From CAZSDU01 sp964605775 (GTDB taxonomy: Bacteria; Bacteroidota; Bacteroidia; Bacteroidales; FEN-979): DNA of 61,877 nt. Under the pieces are notes generated by a model. It did not search any database. It saw nothing but the letters and a program-made list of their open reading frames with translations, and was not told the origin of the DNA. Below, in pieces: positions 51,186 through 59,334 of the stretch. Numbering within the stretch: position 1 is the stretch's first letter; each line of letters opens with the position of its first letter. The DNA lies in assembly GCA_964605775.1 (NCBI GenBank), contig CAZSDU010000016.1, positions 1 through 61,877 of the forward strand, in the 5' to 3' direction. A program made the position numbers and the translations under genes.

Positions 51186-52187
51186 ATGGAAGATAACTTT
51201 AATTATATTGAACTGATCACCCGATATTTTTCGGGGGAAGCTACGGAAAAAGAGATGCAGACCCTGGCTGAATGGCTGAAATCTGCTCAGGGGAACCGTA
51301 AAATTTTTGAAGAATACCGCAGGACCTGGTTTGAGATTGAAGGACACTATCTCGATGTCCGGATCAATCCTGATCAGGAATGGGTAAGATTTTCTGAAAA
51401 AATTGACAGTTTGCCATCCACTCCTCAGATTATTTCATTCAGTCCTTTCTTTTCCCGTACATTAAAGATTGCAGCCATTGTCTTACTGTTTTTAATTCCG
51501 GCATTCCTGATCTACCAATATTTTGCAACTGTTCAGAATCAAAAAATTTTGGCTGAGCTTTCGGTGAAGGAAACAACCCTTCCCGATGGCACTGTGGTTA
51601 CTTTGAATGCCGGTTCAACCCTTGAATTTCCCGAGGAGTTTACACAAGAAATCCGTGAAGTAAGACTCTTGGGTGAAGCTTATTTTGAAGTTAAGCCTGA
51701 CACATCGAAACCATTTATCGTGACCAGTGGCAATGTCAGGGTTATGGTTCTTGGTACGGCTTTCAACGTCGATACGCAGGAACAGAAAGGATCGATGGAG
51801 GTTGTGTTGTCCAGAGGAAAGGTATCTGTTTATTTTGCCGGTAAATCAAAGGAACAGACAGTGTTGGCTCCTGGCGAGATGGCTGAAATTTTCAAGGATC
51901 AATCCATGATCAGGAAGAACCTGAATATGGATGAAAATTACATGGCTTGGAAAACAAAAAAACTTGTTTTTACCAATAAATCACTTGGAATCGTCGTTCA
52001 GGATATAAATAATATGTACCATTCCGACATTCGGCTGATGAACCCTGATTTGGCCTCTTGCCGGCTCACCGCGACCTTTGATCATCAGACCCTGGAATCA
52101 ATCCTGAATGTGCTCCGATCTACCCTCGATATCAGTATCACCAGAACAGGTTCAACCGTTGAAATCAACGGACATGGGTGTGAATAA
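51186..52187 (+). CDS. FecR-type anti-sigma factor
   Basis: This 333-residue inner-membrane protein relays a signal from the outer-membrane receptor to the sigma factor. The cytosolic part (residues 1-95) contains YFSGEATEKEMQTLAEWL. One transmembrane helix follows (LKIAAIVLLFLIPAFLIYQYF, about 97-117). The periplasmic FecR domain (TTLPDGTVVTLNAGSTLEFP, RLLGEAYFEVKPDTSKPFIV) and a DUF4974-like C-terminal domain (LTATFDHQTLESILNVLRSTL) follow. It overlaps the next gene by 14 nt. Confidence 0.92.
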   Translation: MEDNFNYIELITRYFSGEATEKEMQTLAEWLKSAQGNRKIFEEYRRTWFEIEGHYLDVRINPDQEWVRFSEKIDSLPSTPQIISFSPFFSRTLKIAAIVLLFLIPAFLIYQYFATVQNQKILAELSVKETTLPDGTVVTLNAGSTLEFPEEFTQEIREVRLLGEAYFEVKPDTSKPFIVTSGNVRVMVLGTAFNVDTQEQKGSMEVVLSRGKVSVYFAGKSKEQTVLAPGEMAEIFKDQSMIRKNLNMDENYMAWKTKKLVFTNKSLGIVVQDINNMYHSDIRLMNPDLASCRLTATFDHQTLESILNVLRSTLDISITRTGSTVEINGHGCE

Positions 52188-54846
52188 AAAAGTCAGTAGT
52201 ATTTTCCTTCTTATTGTTTTTCTTGTATTTACAGGATTGCATTTATTTTCCCAGGACCTGGATAAAAGGATAAGCCTTTCAGTTAAAAATTGTCCACTGT
52301 CTGAATGCCTGAAAACGATAAGTGATTCCGGTCAAATTTATTTTTCCTATAATCCGGCCGTAATACCCGTTCAAAAAAAAATCAGCATTCACGTGAAAAA
52401 CCGTTCTATCCGTGAAATCCTGGACGAAATCCTCCTGGCTGACAGGATGATTTATTATTTGGTGGAAAACCAGGTAGTCATCAGGCCTTCTTCTGTTTCG
52501 ACGCTTGATTTAACAGCTGTAAAGGCTGAAGTGGTCAAAGTTTCAACCCTTCATGGATATATCCGTGATAAGTCCACAGGGGAGGTCCTGATCGGCGCCA
52601 ATGTCGTTGTTAAATCTTCCGGAACCGGGGCTACAACCAATGGGTATGGTTTTTATTCCCTAACGCTCCCATCAAATGACTATACCCTGCTTATTTCATA
52701 TCTCGGATACCAGACAATTGAAATTCAATTAGCTCTTTTTGAAAATCAAAGGCTAATCCTGGATCTTGAAGAATCCCGTATCGAAATCCCAGAAGTGGAG
52801 ATTAAAGCAGGTAATGAGGATACGGAAATTCAAAAAAGCAGGCTCAGCGATATCCGTATCTCACGGAAAATGCTTGCCCAGATGCCCGGATTTGGCGGAA
52901 ATCTGGATATCATTAGAGCATTGCAAGCCATTCCGGGAATCCAGACATATGGTGACGGGTCTTCTAATTACTATGTAAGGGGAGGAAACAGTGATCAGAA
53001 TTTGTTGCTGATCGATGAAGCACCGGTATATAACCCTTCTCATTTGTTTGGTTTTTACTCCGCCCTGGTACCTGATGCCATCAATGATGTGCAGATCTTC
53101 AAAGGTGATTTTCCGGCAAAATTCGGTGGGAGGCTTTCATCAGTTATCGATGTGAAGGCAAAAGAAGGCAATATGAAACGATTTGGATTTTCGGGAAATG
53201 CAGGCCCTTATTCCTCCTATCTTTCCCTTGAAGGACCAATCGTAAAAGAAAAAGCTTCCTTTTTTATTTCAGGCAGGCTATCCACGCTGAACTGGTTAAA
53301 CCTTATGGTCACCGGATTGAAAAATTTTGATTTCCGCTTTTATGATATTAATGCCAAACTGAACTGGAAACTGAATGAAGCAAATCGTTTTTTTCTGACA
53401 TTTTATACCGGTAATGATGCATTCAATCAGATTACAAATTCATCCTTCAGGACCTATGGAATCCAGTGGAACAATATTGCTGGTACCTTCAGGTGGAATC
53501 ATGTGTTCAACAGCCGGCTTTTTTCAAATACCACGGTCAATATCAGCCGTTATAGCTATTCCCTGTATATCTCCAAAGAACAGGATGACTACTGGGAATC
53601 ATCGATATCCAACCTTTCCCTGAAATCTGATTTTACCTGGTTCCTGAATCCCCGGAATACGCTCAGGGCGGGTGTTGAAGTGAGTACGCATAAAACCAAT
53701 CCGGGTAATGTCAGTCTTGTGGATGACGGCAATTCAGAGAATGTTCCCCATGTGGCAAATTATCATACCCTGGAGTATGATATTTACCTAAGCAACGAGC
53801 AATTGCTGGGAAAAAAATTAATCCTCAGGTATGGACTCCGTTTACCTTTATGGCAGGATATTGGACCCACCACACTTTATTATTTTGACGGGAATCACCA
53901 GGTGATCGATACCCTTCAGATTGCCAATAATGCTTCCTATGCCGCCTATTTTAGTCCTGAACCCAGGCTGAGCCTGCTTTGGACTATCAATGAGAAATCT
54001 GCATTGCGTGGAAGTTATATGCGAAACACACAGTTCTTACAAATCCTTTCCAATTCGATTGGTCCATTTACCTCTCTGGATGTATGGGTTCCTGCGGGTC
54101 CCAATATTCCGGCACAAAAAGCAGATCAATTCTCGCTCGGATATTTCCGAAAAGTGTTTAAGTCGAGGTTTCATTTTTCTGCAGAGGCTTTTTATAAGCA
54201 ATATTATGATCATCTCGATTATAAGGCCCATGCTAATCTGCTGTATAATCCGCTGATCGAAGGAGAACTTCGTTTCGGGAAGGCCTGGTCATATGGACTG
54301 GAACTTCTTCTCAGGAAAACAACAGGAAAGTTTACGGGCTGGATTGGTTATACTTTTTCCAGGGCCTATATTCAAACTCCTGGTGTAAATAATGGAAATA
54401 TTTATCCGGCGGCTTACGACAGGCCTCATGATGTCTGTATTAATTTGTCATTCAATGATCAGAAACACTGGATGCTGGCTGCTAACTGGGTATTCATGAG
54501 TGGGGGAGCCATCACGACACCCATTGGATTTTATTATTATAACGGATATTCCGTGCCGGTTTATGGAGATAAAAACAATGATCGGCTCCCTGAATATCAC
54601 AGGCTGGATTTGTCTGCTACCTATATGTTCAATCAACCCGGAAATAGGTTTCAGCACAGTCTTTCCATCACTTTATATAATGCTTATGGAAGGCTGAACC
54701 CCTTTTCAGTGAATTTTAATAAGATGATCGATGGCCAGGGAAATATTGTCATTCCTTCAAATATAAATGGAGGCTATGAAAGGGTTCCAACGACCATTTC
54801 AGTCGCCGGTATCATCCCTTCAATAAATTATCAATTTAAATTCTGA
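52174..54846 (+). CDS. TonB-dependent receptor with STN signalling domain
   Basis: This 890-residue outer-membrane receptor both imports a ligand and signals to the FecR-type protein. A signal peptide (about residues 1-26) is followed by an STN domain (about 30-105, SLSVKNCPLSECLKTISDSG). A carboxypeptidase-like regulatory domain comes next (about 124-210, GYIRDKSTGEVLIGANVVV), then a TonB plug (YYVRGGNSDQNLLLIDEAPV) and a long 22-strand-type barrel ending SINYQFKF with terminal Phe. I chose ATG 52174 (MGVNKK); the upstream in-frame ATG at 52108 lies well inside the FecR gene. Ligand unknown. The DUF4249 gene overlaps its stop by 1 nt. Confidence 0.92.
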   Translation: MGVNKKVSSIFLLIVFLVFTGLHLFSQDLDKRISLSVKNCPLSECLKTISDSGQIYFSYNPAVIPVQKKISIHVKNRSIREILDEILLADRMIYYLVENQVVIRPSSVSTLDLTAVKAEVVKVSTLHGYIRDKSTGEVLIGANVVVKSSGTGATTNGYGFYSLTLPSNDYTLLISYLGYQTIEIQLALFENQRLILDLEESRIEIPEVEIKAGNEDTEIQKSRLSDIRISRKMLAQMPGFGGNLDIIRALQAIPGIQTYGDGSSNYYVRGGNSDQNLLLIDEAPVYNPSHLFGFYSALVPDAINDVQIFKGDFPAKFGGRLSSVIDVKAKEGNMKRFGFSGNAGPYSSYLSLEGPIVKEKASFFISGRLSTLNWLNLMVTGLKNFDFRFYDINAKLNWKLNEANRFFLTFYTGNDAFNQITNSSFRTYGIQWNNIAGTFRWNHVFNSRLFSNTTVNISRYSYSLYISKEQDDYWESSISNLSLKSDFTWFLNPRNTLRAGVEVSTHKTNPGNVSLVDDGNSENVPHVANYHTLEYDIYLSNEQLLGKKLILRYGLRLPLWQDIGPTTLYYFDGNHQVIDTLQIANNASYAAYFSPEPRLSLLWTINEKSALRGSYMRNTQFLQILSNSIGPFTSLDVWVPAGPNIPAQKADQFSLGYFRKVFKSRFHFSAEAFYKQYYDHLDYKAHANLLYNPLIEGELRFGKAWSYGLELLLRKTTGKFTGWIGYTFSRAYIQTPGVNNGNIYPAAYDRPHDVCINLSFNDQKHWMLAANWVFMSGGAITTPIGFYYYNGYSVPVYGDKNNDRLPEYHRLDLSATYMFNQPGNRFQHSLSITLYNAYGRLNPFSVNFNKMIDGQGNIVIPSNINGGYERVPTTISVAGIIPSINYQFKF

Positions 54847-55664
54847 TGAAAAACAACATCTGTTTACTCCTCGGGTTTGTATCGCTGATCGCCTGCCAGA
54901 AGCAAGTGAATTGGGATTTGCAGGTTCAGGATAATAATTTCATTGTTGTAGATGCCAGGATCACGGATGTTCTTGGATCACAGTCCATTCGGATTTTTTT
55001 CCCGGTCATACAGTTGAATAGCGATCCGGTCCCGGTTACAGGTGCCAATGTTTTGATTTCCAGTGAAGATTCCCTATGGGTGTTAAACGAGGATAGTTTG
55101 CATAAGGGGATATATTCTACGGGAAAGACTTTTATTGTCATTTCAGGGAAAACCTATTCTTTATTTATTGATTATAAGGGGAAAATATATACTGCTAAAA
55201 CAAATATGATCGCCGGGTCTGAATTCCAGGAACTTACTTACCAGAAAAATGAAGATAATGACCTGTATCACCTTGATTGGGTTGCCAGTGCATTTAATGC
55301 GGAGAAACCGGCAGTTTGGGAAATTCTTCTGGATTGGTCGAAGGTTCCGGGTTATGAACTGACGGATTCATCGTTATGTAAGGCCAGGCTTGAGTTTTTC
55401 ACCTTGCCGACCATTGATGTGAGTGAGATTTTCGCCCCCGAAATGCAAAAAATTTGTTTTCCGGCCGGAACCCAGATCACGGAGAACAGGTATTCCGTAA
55501 CACCAGGATATGCGGAATTCCTCAGGACCCTCTTATTAGAAACCAACTGGCAGGGAGGATTGTTTAATACTGCACCTGCTGATGTGATCACTAATTTTAG
55601 TCCAGGTGCAAGAGGTTATTTTACCGCTTGTTCGGTTACCACAGTATATCTTACGGTGAAATAA
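54846..55664 (+). CDS. DUF4249 surface lipoprotein
   Basis: This is a 272-residue lipoprotein. The lipobox SLIAC places the lipidated cysteine at residue 17. The N-terminal part (FIVVDARITDVLGSQSIRIFFP) and PVTGANVLISSEDS match DUF4249 proteins, which are encoded next to TonB receptors in Bacteroidota and are thought to act as surface partners of them. The ATGA overlap with the receptor gene implies coupled translation. The ligand is unknown. Confidence 0.8.
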   Translation: MKNNICLLLGFVSLIACQKQVNWDLQVQDNNFIVVDARITDVLGSQSIRIFFPVIQLNSDPVPVTGANVLISSEDSLWVLNEDSLHKGIYSTGKTFIVISGKTYSLFIDYKGKIYTAKTNMIAGSEFQELTYQKNEDNDLYHLDWVASAFNAEKPAVWEILLDWSKVPGYELTDSSLCKARLEFFTLPTIDVSEIFAPEMQKICFPAGTQITENRYSVTPGYAEFLRTLLLETNWQGGLFNTAPADVITNFSPGARGYFTACSVTTVYLTVK

Positions 55665-55754
55665 TTTTTTATGGCATAAGGGTAAATCAGGGGATAGGTG
55701 TATAAGGTACAATGAGACATTTATAATTAATCATCAATAACCAGAACTAAACCC

Positions 55755-56684
55755 ATGAAAACAAGAAACCTTATTCGATTCGGCATCTTTTTTCTTGCTG
55801 TTGCAGGCTTGACCCTTGGCGGATGTCAAAAAGAAAAAATGAACACCAACGCAGATTCATCTTCTCTCCAGCAATTATCCAAAGATGAAGAAAATATCCA
55901 AAATGCTTCCGATGAGGCTTTAAATGATGCAAATCTTTTTCTATCAGGCGCATCCCTTAAATCAACGCAAACCCTGCCTTGTCATGGTACGGTTGATTCC
56001 ACCAGTATTGAGAATGATACCATCACCTATTTTATCACCTACGACGGACCTAACTGCAATGGCAGAATATACAGAACTGGTCAGGTAGAGATAAAGAAAA
56101 AAGTCGGTACATTATGGGGACAGGCCGGAGCAACGGTAATTGTGAAATACCTTAATCTTAGATTAACTAAAATTGCTAGCGGGAAAACCATGATCCTTAA
56201 CGGAACCAAGAACTACCAGAATTTTTCAGGTGGTTTTATCTGGCAACTCGGAAACGGACTTCCGGCTTTGGTTCATAAAGTGTGGGGATCACTTCAGGCA
56301 AATTTTAATGACACTATAACCAGGACATGGTACGTGTCACGTCAACGTACTTTTACCGGATCATTGGGTAATCTGGTACTGACGATTGACGGATTCGGCA
56401 CTGATGCCGGTTATTCCAACCTTGTTTGCTGGGGGATCAACCGCAATGGCGAGAATTTCTATACACAGATCACCCAATCGGTTGTGCTTGAGCAAACCTG
56501 CGAATTTGATCCATGCAGAGGAATTAAAATCCACCAGATTCCTTCCGACAATAAATCTGCAACCATTACTTTCGGGTATAATGATCAGAATCAACTCATC
56601 ACCGGAGAAGAATGCCCTACGCGTTTTAGGATCGATTGGGTTAAAAATATTCATTCAGGTACTATTTATCTGCCATTGCCGTAA
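55755..56684 (+). CDS. lipoprotein of unknown function
   Basis: This is a 309-residue protein with a clear lipobox (TLGGC, Cys24). The N-terminal stretch is Asn/Ser/Glu-rich and unstructured. A beta-rich domain follows with cysteine-containing segments (TLPCHGTVD, YDGPNCNGRIYR, EQTCEFDPCRGIKI, GEECPTRF). I recognise no family. It lies 90 nt after DUF4249 and before a strong terminator, so it may be the last gene of the surface-signalling locus. Confidence 0.75.
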   Translation: MKTRNLIRFGIFFLAVAGLTLGGCQKEKMNTNADSSSLQQLSKDEENIQNASDEALNDANLFLSGASLKSTQTLPCHGTVDSTSIENDTITYFITYDGPNCNGRIYRTGQVEIKKKVGTLWGQAGATVIVKYLNLRLTKIASGKTMILNGTKNYQNFSGGFIWQLGNGLPALVHKVWGSLQANFNDTITRTWYVSRQRTFTGSLGNLVLTIDGFGTDAGYSNLVCWGINRNGENFYTQITQSVVLEQTCEFDPCRGIKIHQIPSDNKSATITFGYNDQNQLITGEECPTRFRIDWVKNIHSGTIYLPLP

Positions 56685-56702
56685 ACCTATGATAATTATT
56701 CC

Positions 56703-56735
56703 GAGGCTGCCGGCATCCGGCAGCCTCTTTTTTTT
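56703..56735 (+). terminator. intrinsic terminator after the lipoprotein gene
   Basis: An 11-bp GC-rich stem GAGGCTGCCGG / CCGGCAGCCTC with a 3-nt loop (CAT) is followed by eight T residues. Confidence 0.93.
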
Positions 56736-56742
56736 ATTTTTG
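56735..56742 (+). promoter_or_regulatory. -7 element of the metallophosphoesterase gene
   Basis: TATTTTTG is an exact TAnnTTTG match starting at the last T of the upstream terminator tract, 23 nt before the ATG at 56766. The -33 position falls within the terminator stem. Confidence 0.45.
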
Positions 56743-56765
56743 CGCTCATACTCTTAAACTGAGAA

Positions 56766-57680
56766 ATGTATAAATTTCTTATTCACATTTTATTTCGGTC
56801 TGTTTTCGTTCTTTTTGGCCTCCTTGTTTTTAATACTGCGTTGCATGCACAACAAAAAGACAATATAACCCTGGGGATTCTTACCGATTGTCAGTACTGT
56901 AGTGGTGAGCCCGGTGAGGATCGCTTTTACCCTTATTCCCTGAAAAAACTAGATAGCTGTGTGGCGCTTTTTAATAGCCAGGACCTGGATGCAGTTTTTC
57001 ACCTGGGGGATATCATTGATCATGGTTTTTCGAATTATGATTGTGTTATCCCTCATTTTCAAAAGTTCAATGCCCCTGTCTTTTATGTATTGGGTAACCA
57101 TGATTATGCTGTGAAAGATAAAGAAAAGAAGAGAGTATTGAAAAAAATGGGAATGAAAGAGGCTTACTATTCTGTCATCATCGGTAACTGGAAATTCATT
57201 GTACTGAACGGGAACGATCTGAGTTTTCTGAGCCCGCAAAACGATACTCAGAAAAAAGAGAGAAATACGATGGTCATTGATTTAATACAGGATCTGCGCT
57301 GTAATTTTATGCCTTGGAACGGGGGAATAGGTTCAGTCCAGATGAATTGGCTGGAAAGCGAACTGAAAGAAGCTGTTTTATACAGGAGGAAGGTAGTACT
57401 ATTATGTCATTTCCCTGTCTATCCCCCGGGTTGTTATACCCTCTGGAATGACCAGGCCATCCTGTCCCTGCTATGGAAATACCCTGCTGTGAAAGCATAT
57501 TTCAACGGTCATTATCATGCAGGAAATTATGGATTTAAAAATGGGATTCATTTCGTGAATTTTAAAGGAATGGTGCAAACTCCTACCAATGCTTTTGCCA
57601 AAGTCACTCTGACAGCCGACAGTATTTTCATTGATGGTTACGGACGGGAACCAAGCCGTCGGCTTAATATTTCCTGGTAG
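56766..57680 (+). CDS. calcineurin-like metallophosphoesterase
   Basis: This 304-residue exported enzyme begins with a signal peptide (about residues 1-28, ending LHAQQ). The metallophosphatase motifs are in order: LGILTDCQYC (the metal-binding Asp; the usual DxH is replaced by DCQ), FHLGDIIDHG, VLGNHDY, LCHFPVYPPG and YFNGHYHAGNY. The change of His to Gln in the first motif is also seen in the ADPRibase-Mn branch, whose members begin TDxQY. That group hydrolyses ADP-ribose and CDP-alcohols, so that activity is the best guess. Its 3' end overlaps arfB by 17 nt. Confidence 0.83.
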   Translation: MYKFLIHILFRSVFVLFGLLVFNTALHAQQKDNITLGILTDCQYCSGEPGEDRFYPYSLKKLDSCVALFNSQDLDAVFHLGDIIDHGFSNYDCVIPHFQKFNAPVFYVLGNHDYAVKDKEKKRVLKKMGMKEAYYSVIIGNWKFIVLNGNDLSFLSPQNDTQKKERNTMVIDLIQDLRCNFMPWNGGIGSVQMNWLESELKEAVLYRRKVVLLCHFPVYPPGCYTLWNDQAILSLLWKYPAVKAYFNGHYHAGNYGFKNGIHFVNFKGMVQTPTNAFAKVTLTADSIFIDGYGREPSRRLNISW

Positions 57681-58080
57681 CTTTTATTTCTGATCGTATT
57701 CTTTTATCCTCAAGTCTTTTTTCTTTAGCTGCTTTGTTAGGTCTGGTGGGTTTCCTTTTTTTCTTTGGTGTCAATGCCCGTTCAAGTAATAGATAGAATT
57801 TTTCTATCGATGTCTGTTTATTCTGCCATTGCGACCGCGAAGATTGAGAAACAATACTGAGGATCCCATGCTGATTTATTTTTTTTCCAAGCTTTGAAAC
57901 AATCATTTCTTTTTCATCTGCTGTCAGGAGATTCGAGTGAATAAGATCGAAGCGTAATTCAATTTTTGTGCTTACTTTATTGACATGCTGTCCGCCAGGT
58001 CCGCTGCTCTTTGATGCAACGAATATGAATTCATGGCTGAAGTCCCTGTCGTTTAATATTGATTCAGGCATGGTTTGCAT
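57664..58080 (-). CDS. arfB: alternative ribosome-rescue factor ArfB
   Basis: This 138-residue peptidyl-tRNA hydrolase frees stalled ribosomes without a stop codon. The catalytic GGQ is in KSSGPGGQHVNKVSTKIELRF (about residues 24-44). The C-terminal tail is very basic (KKKRKPTRPNKAAKEKRLEDKR), as expected for insertion into the empty mRNA channel. The start could be ATG 58080 or the internal ATG three codons later. It overlaps both the membrane-protein gene upstream (17 nt) and the convergent phosphoesterase gene. Confidence 0.93.
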   Translation of the reverse strand: MQTMPESILNDRDFSHEFIFVASKSSGPGGQHVNKVSTKIELRFDLIHSNLLTADEKEMIVSKLGKKINQHGILSIVSQSSRSQWQNKQTSIEKFYLLLERALTPKKKRKPTRPNKAAKEKRLEDKRIRSEIKATRKY

Positions 58081-58837
58081 GGAGATAAACCGGAATAGTC
58101 TTTTTCCTGATCAGCAGCGCAGTAAACAGCAGGATGGTCCCGACAGGAATGGAGAAACTGATAAAATAGGAAGTGGGCTGTAGTACCCAGAGTGGCACTG
58201 TGAAGAAAATGTCGGGGAGGTATTGCACCCAGTACCCGAAATCAGAGGAAAGGTAAATAACAGGGAAATTTAACGTTACAGCTAAGATGACCAGGATGAA
58301 TTTATAGCGGATACGGGTATAGTAAAGACCTAAAACCGATTCAATCAGAACAATGAAAAAAAACACTTTCAAAATCCAAAAAAGATGAATTAAAAAGTTC
58401 ATGTTATTCCGGTTGTGGTCGTTTAGGCCATTATCCACCCTTGCAAAAAAAATTTTTCGCCATCCTGATTCACCTGGCATAGTGAACATCCCCCAATCGT
58501 ATGTAGGCCTCAGGATGGGAGAACATCCCATCAGGGAAGCCTTTTCTGGTCTTTCCATATTTTTTTGAATGAACTCCTGAAGTGTCGGTTCCTTTTTTAG
58601 CCATGAACGGTCATAGAAACTGGCCATTGAACCAGCCGGCATCAAGATTGCGGTGTCGGAATAACCACGGAGCAGAAATGGTTGAGCGGTATTATTGATT
58701 ACATGGAATTCAGTTCTTCCATTTCGCGGTTTTATTTGAAAAAATTCCGAGAAGTAAGAAAGAATAAATAATACCAGCAGGATAAGCGATATCAGACAGA
58801 AGGGTCTCCATGTATTACTTGTCGTACCAGCCTGCAT
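58064..58837 (-). CDS. membrane protein of unknown function
   Basis: This is a 257-residue protein. One helix lies near the N-terminus (FCLISLILLVLFILSYFSEFF, about 13-33). A soluble, probably periplasmic domain follows (FHVINNTAQPFLLRGYSDTAIL, DRSWLKKEPTLQEFI), then about four helices in the C-terminal half (LIHLFWILKVFFFIVLIESVLGLYY, FILVILAVTLNFPVIYL, YFISFSIPVGTILLFTALLI). I know no family. I chose ATG 58837; a longer frame from 58948 lies inside the carbonic anhydrase gene. It overlaps both neighbours, so its translation is coupled. Confidence 0.68.
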   Translation of the reverse strand: MQAGTTSNTWRPFCLISLILLVLFILSYFSEFFQIKPRNGRTEFHVINNTAQPFLLRGYSDTAILMPAGSMASFYDRSWLKKEPTLQEFIQKNMERPEKASLMGCSPILRPTYDWGMFTMPGESGWRKIFFARVDNGLNDHNRNNMNFLIHLFWILKVFFFIVLIESVLGLYYTRIRYKFILVILAVTLNFPVIYLSSDFGYWVQYLPDIFFTVPLWVLQPTSYFISFSIPVGTILLFTALLIRKKTIPVYLHANHA

Positions 58838-59330
58838 ACATATTATAGTTTCGGGAAATACGGTTGACCTGACCTTCCAGCAGACCGGGGACAATGTCTT
58901 TGATTTTTCGTGCGGGGAGTCCTGCCCAAACGCTGCCGGATTCCACATGCGTCCCTTCCGTGATCAATGCTCCGGCTCCTATGATGGAATTACTTTCAAT
59001 GATCGCACCATCCATAATGATGGCTCCCATTCCGACCAGAACATTATCGTGAATGGTACAGCCATGGATGATGGCCTTGTGGGCGATGGAAACATTATTG
59101 CCAATGATGACCGGCCATTTCTGATAGGTGCAGTGGACAATGGCCCCGTCCTGAATATTGACGTTATTTCCAATTCTGATGGAATGAACATCCCCCCTGA
59201 TGACTGCATTGAACCAGATACTGCAATCATCTCCCATGATCACATCCCCGGTGATCGTGGCATTATCGGCCAGAAAGCAATTTTTTCCAAATTGCGGGAA
59301 TACCCTTTTTACTGATTTGATCAATGCCAT
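58815..59330 (-). CDS. gamma-carbonic anhydrase family protein
   Basis: This is a 171-residue left-handed beta-helix protein with hexapeptide repeats (for example NATITGDVIMGDDCSIWFNAVIRGDV). The three zinc-site histidines are seen in GDVHSIRIG (not itself a ligand in all members) and SIAHKAIIHGCTI. It belongs to the YrdA/PaaY type; CO2 hydration is possible but not proven for the family. I chose ATG 59330 (MALIKSVKRV); the frame from 59393 would lie within nadB. It follows nadB by 4 nt. Confidence 0.88.
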   Translation of the reverse strand: MALIKSVKRVFPQFGKNCFLADNATITGDVIMGDDCSIWFNAVIRGDVHSIRIGNNVNIQDGAIVHCTYQKWPVIIGNNVSIAHKAIIHGCTIHDNVLVGMGAIIMDGAIIESNSIIGAGALITEGTHVESGSVWAGLPARKIKDIVPGLLEGQVNRISRNYNMYAGWYDK

Positions 59331-59334
59331 TGAA

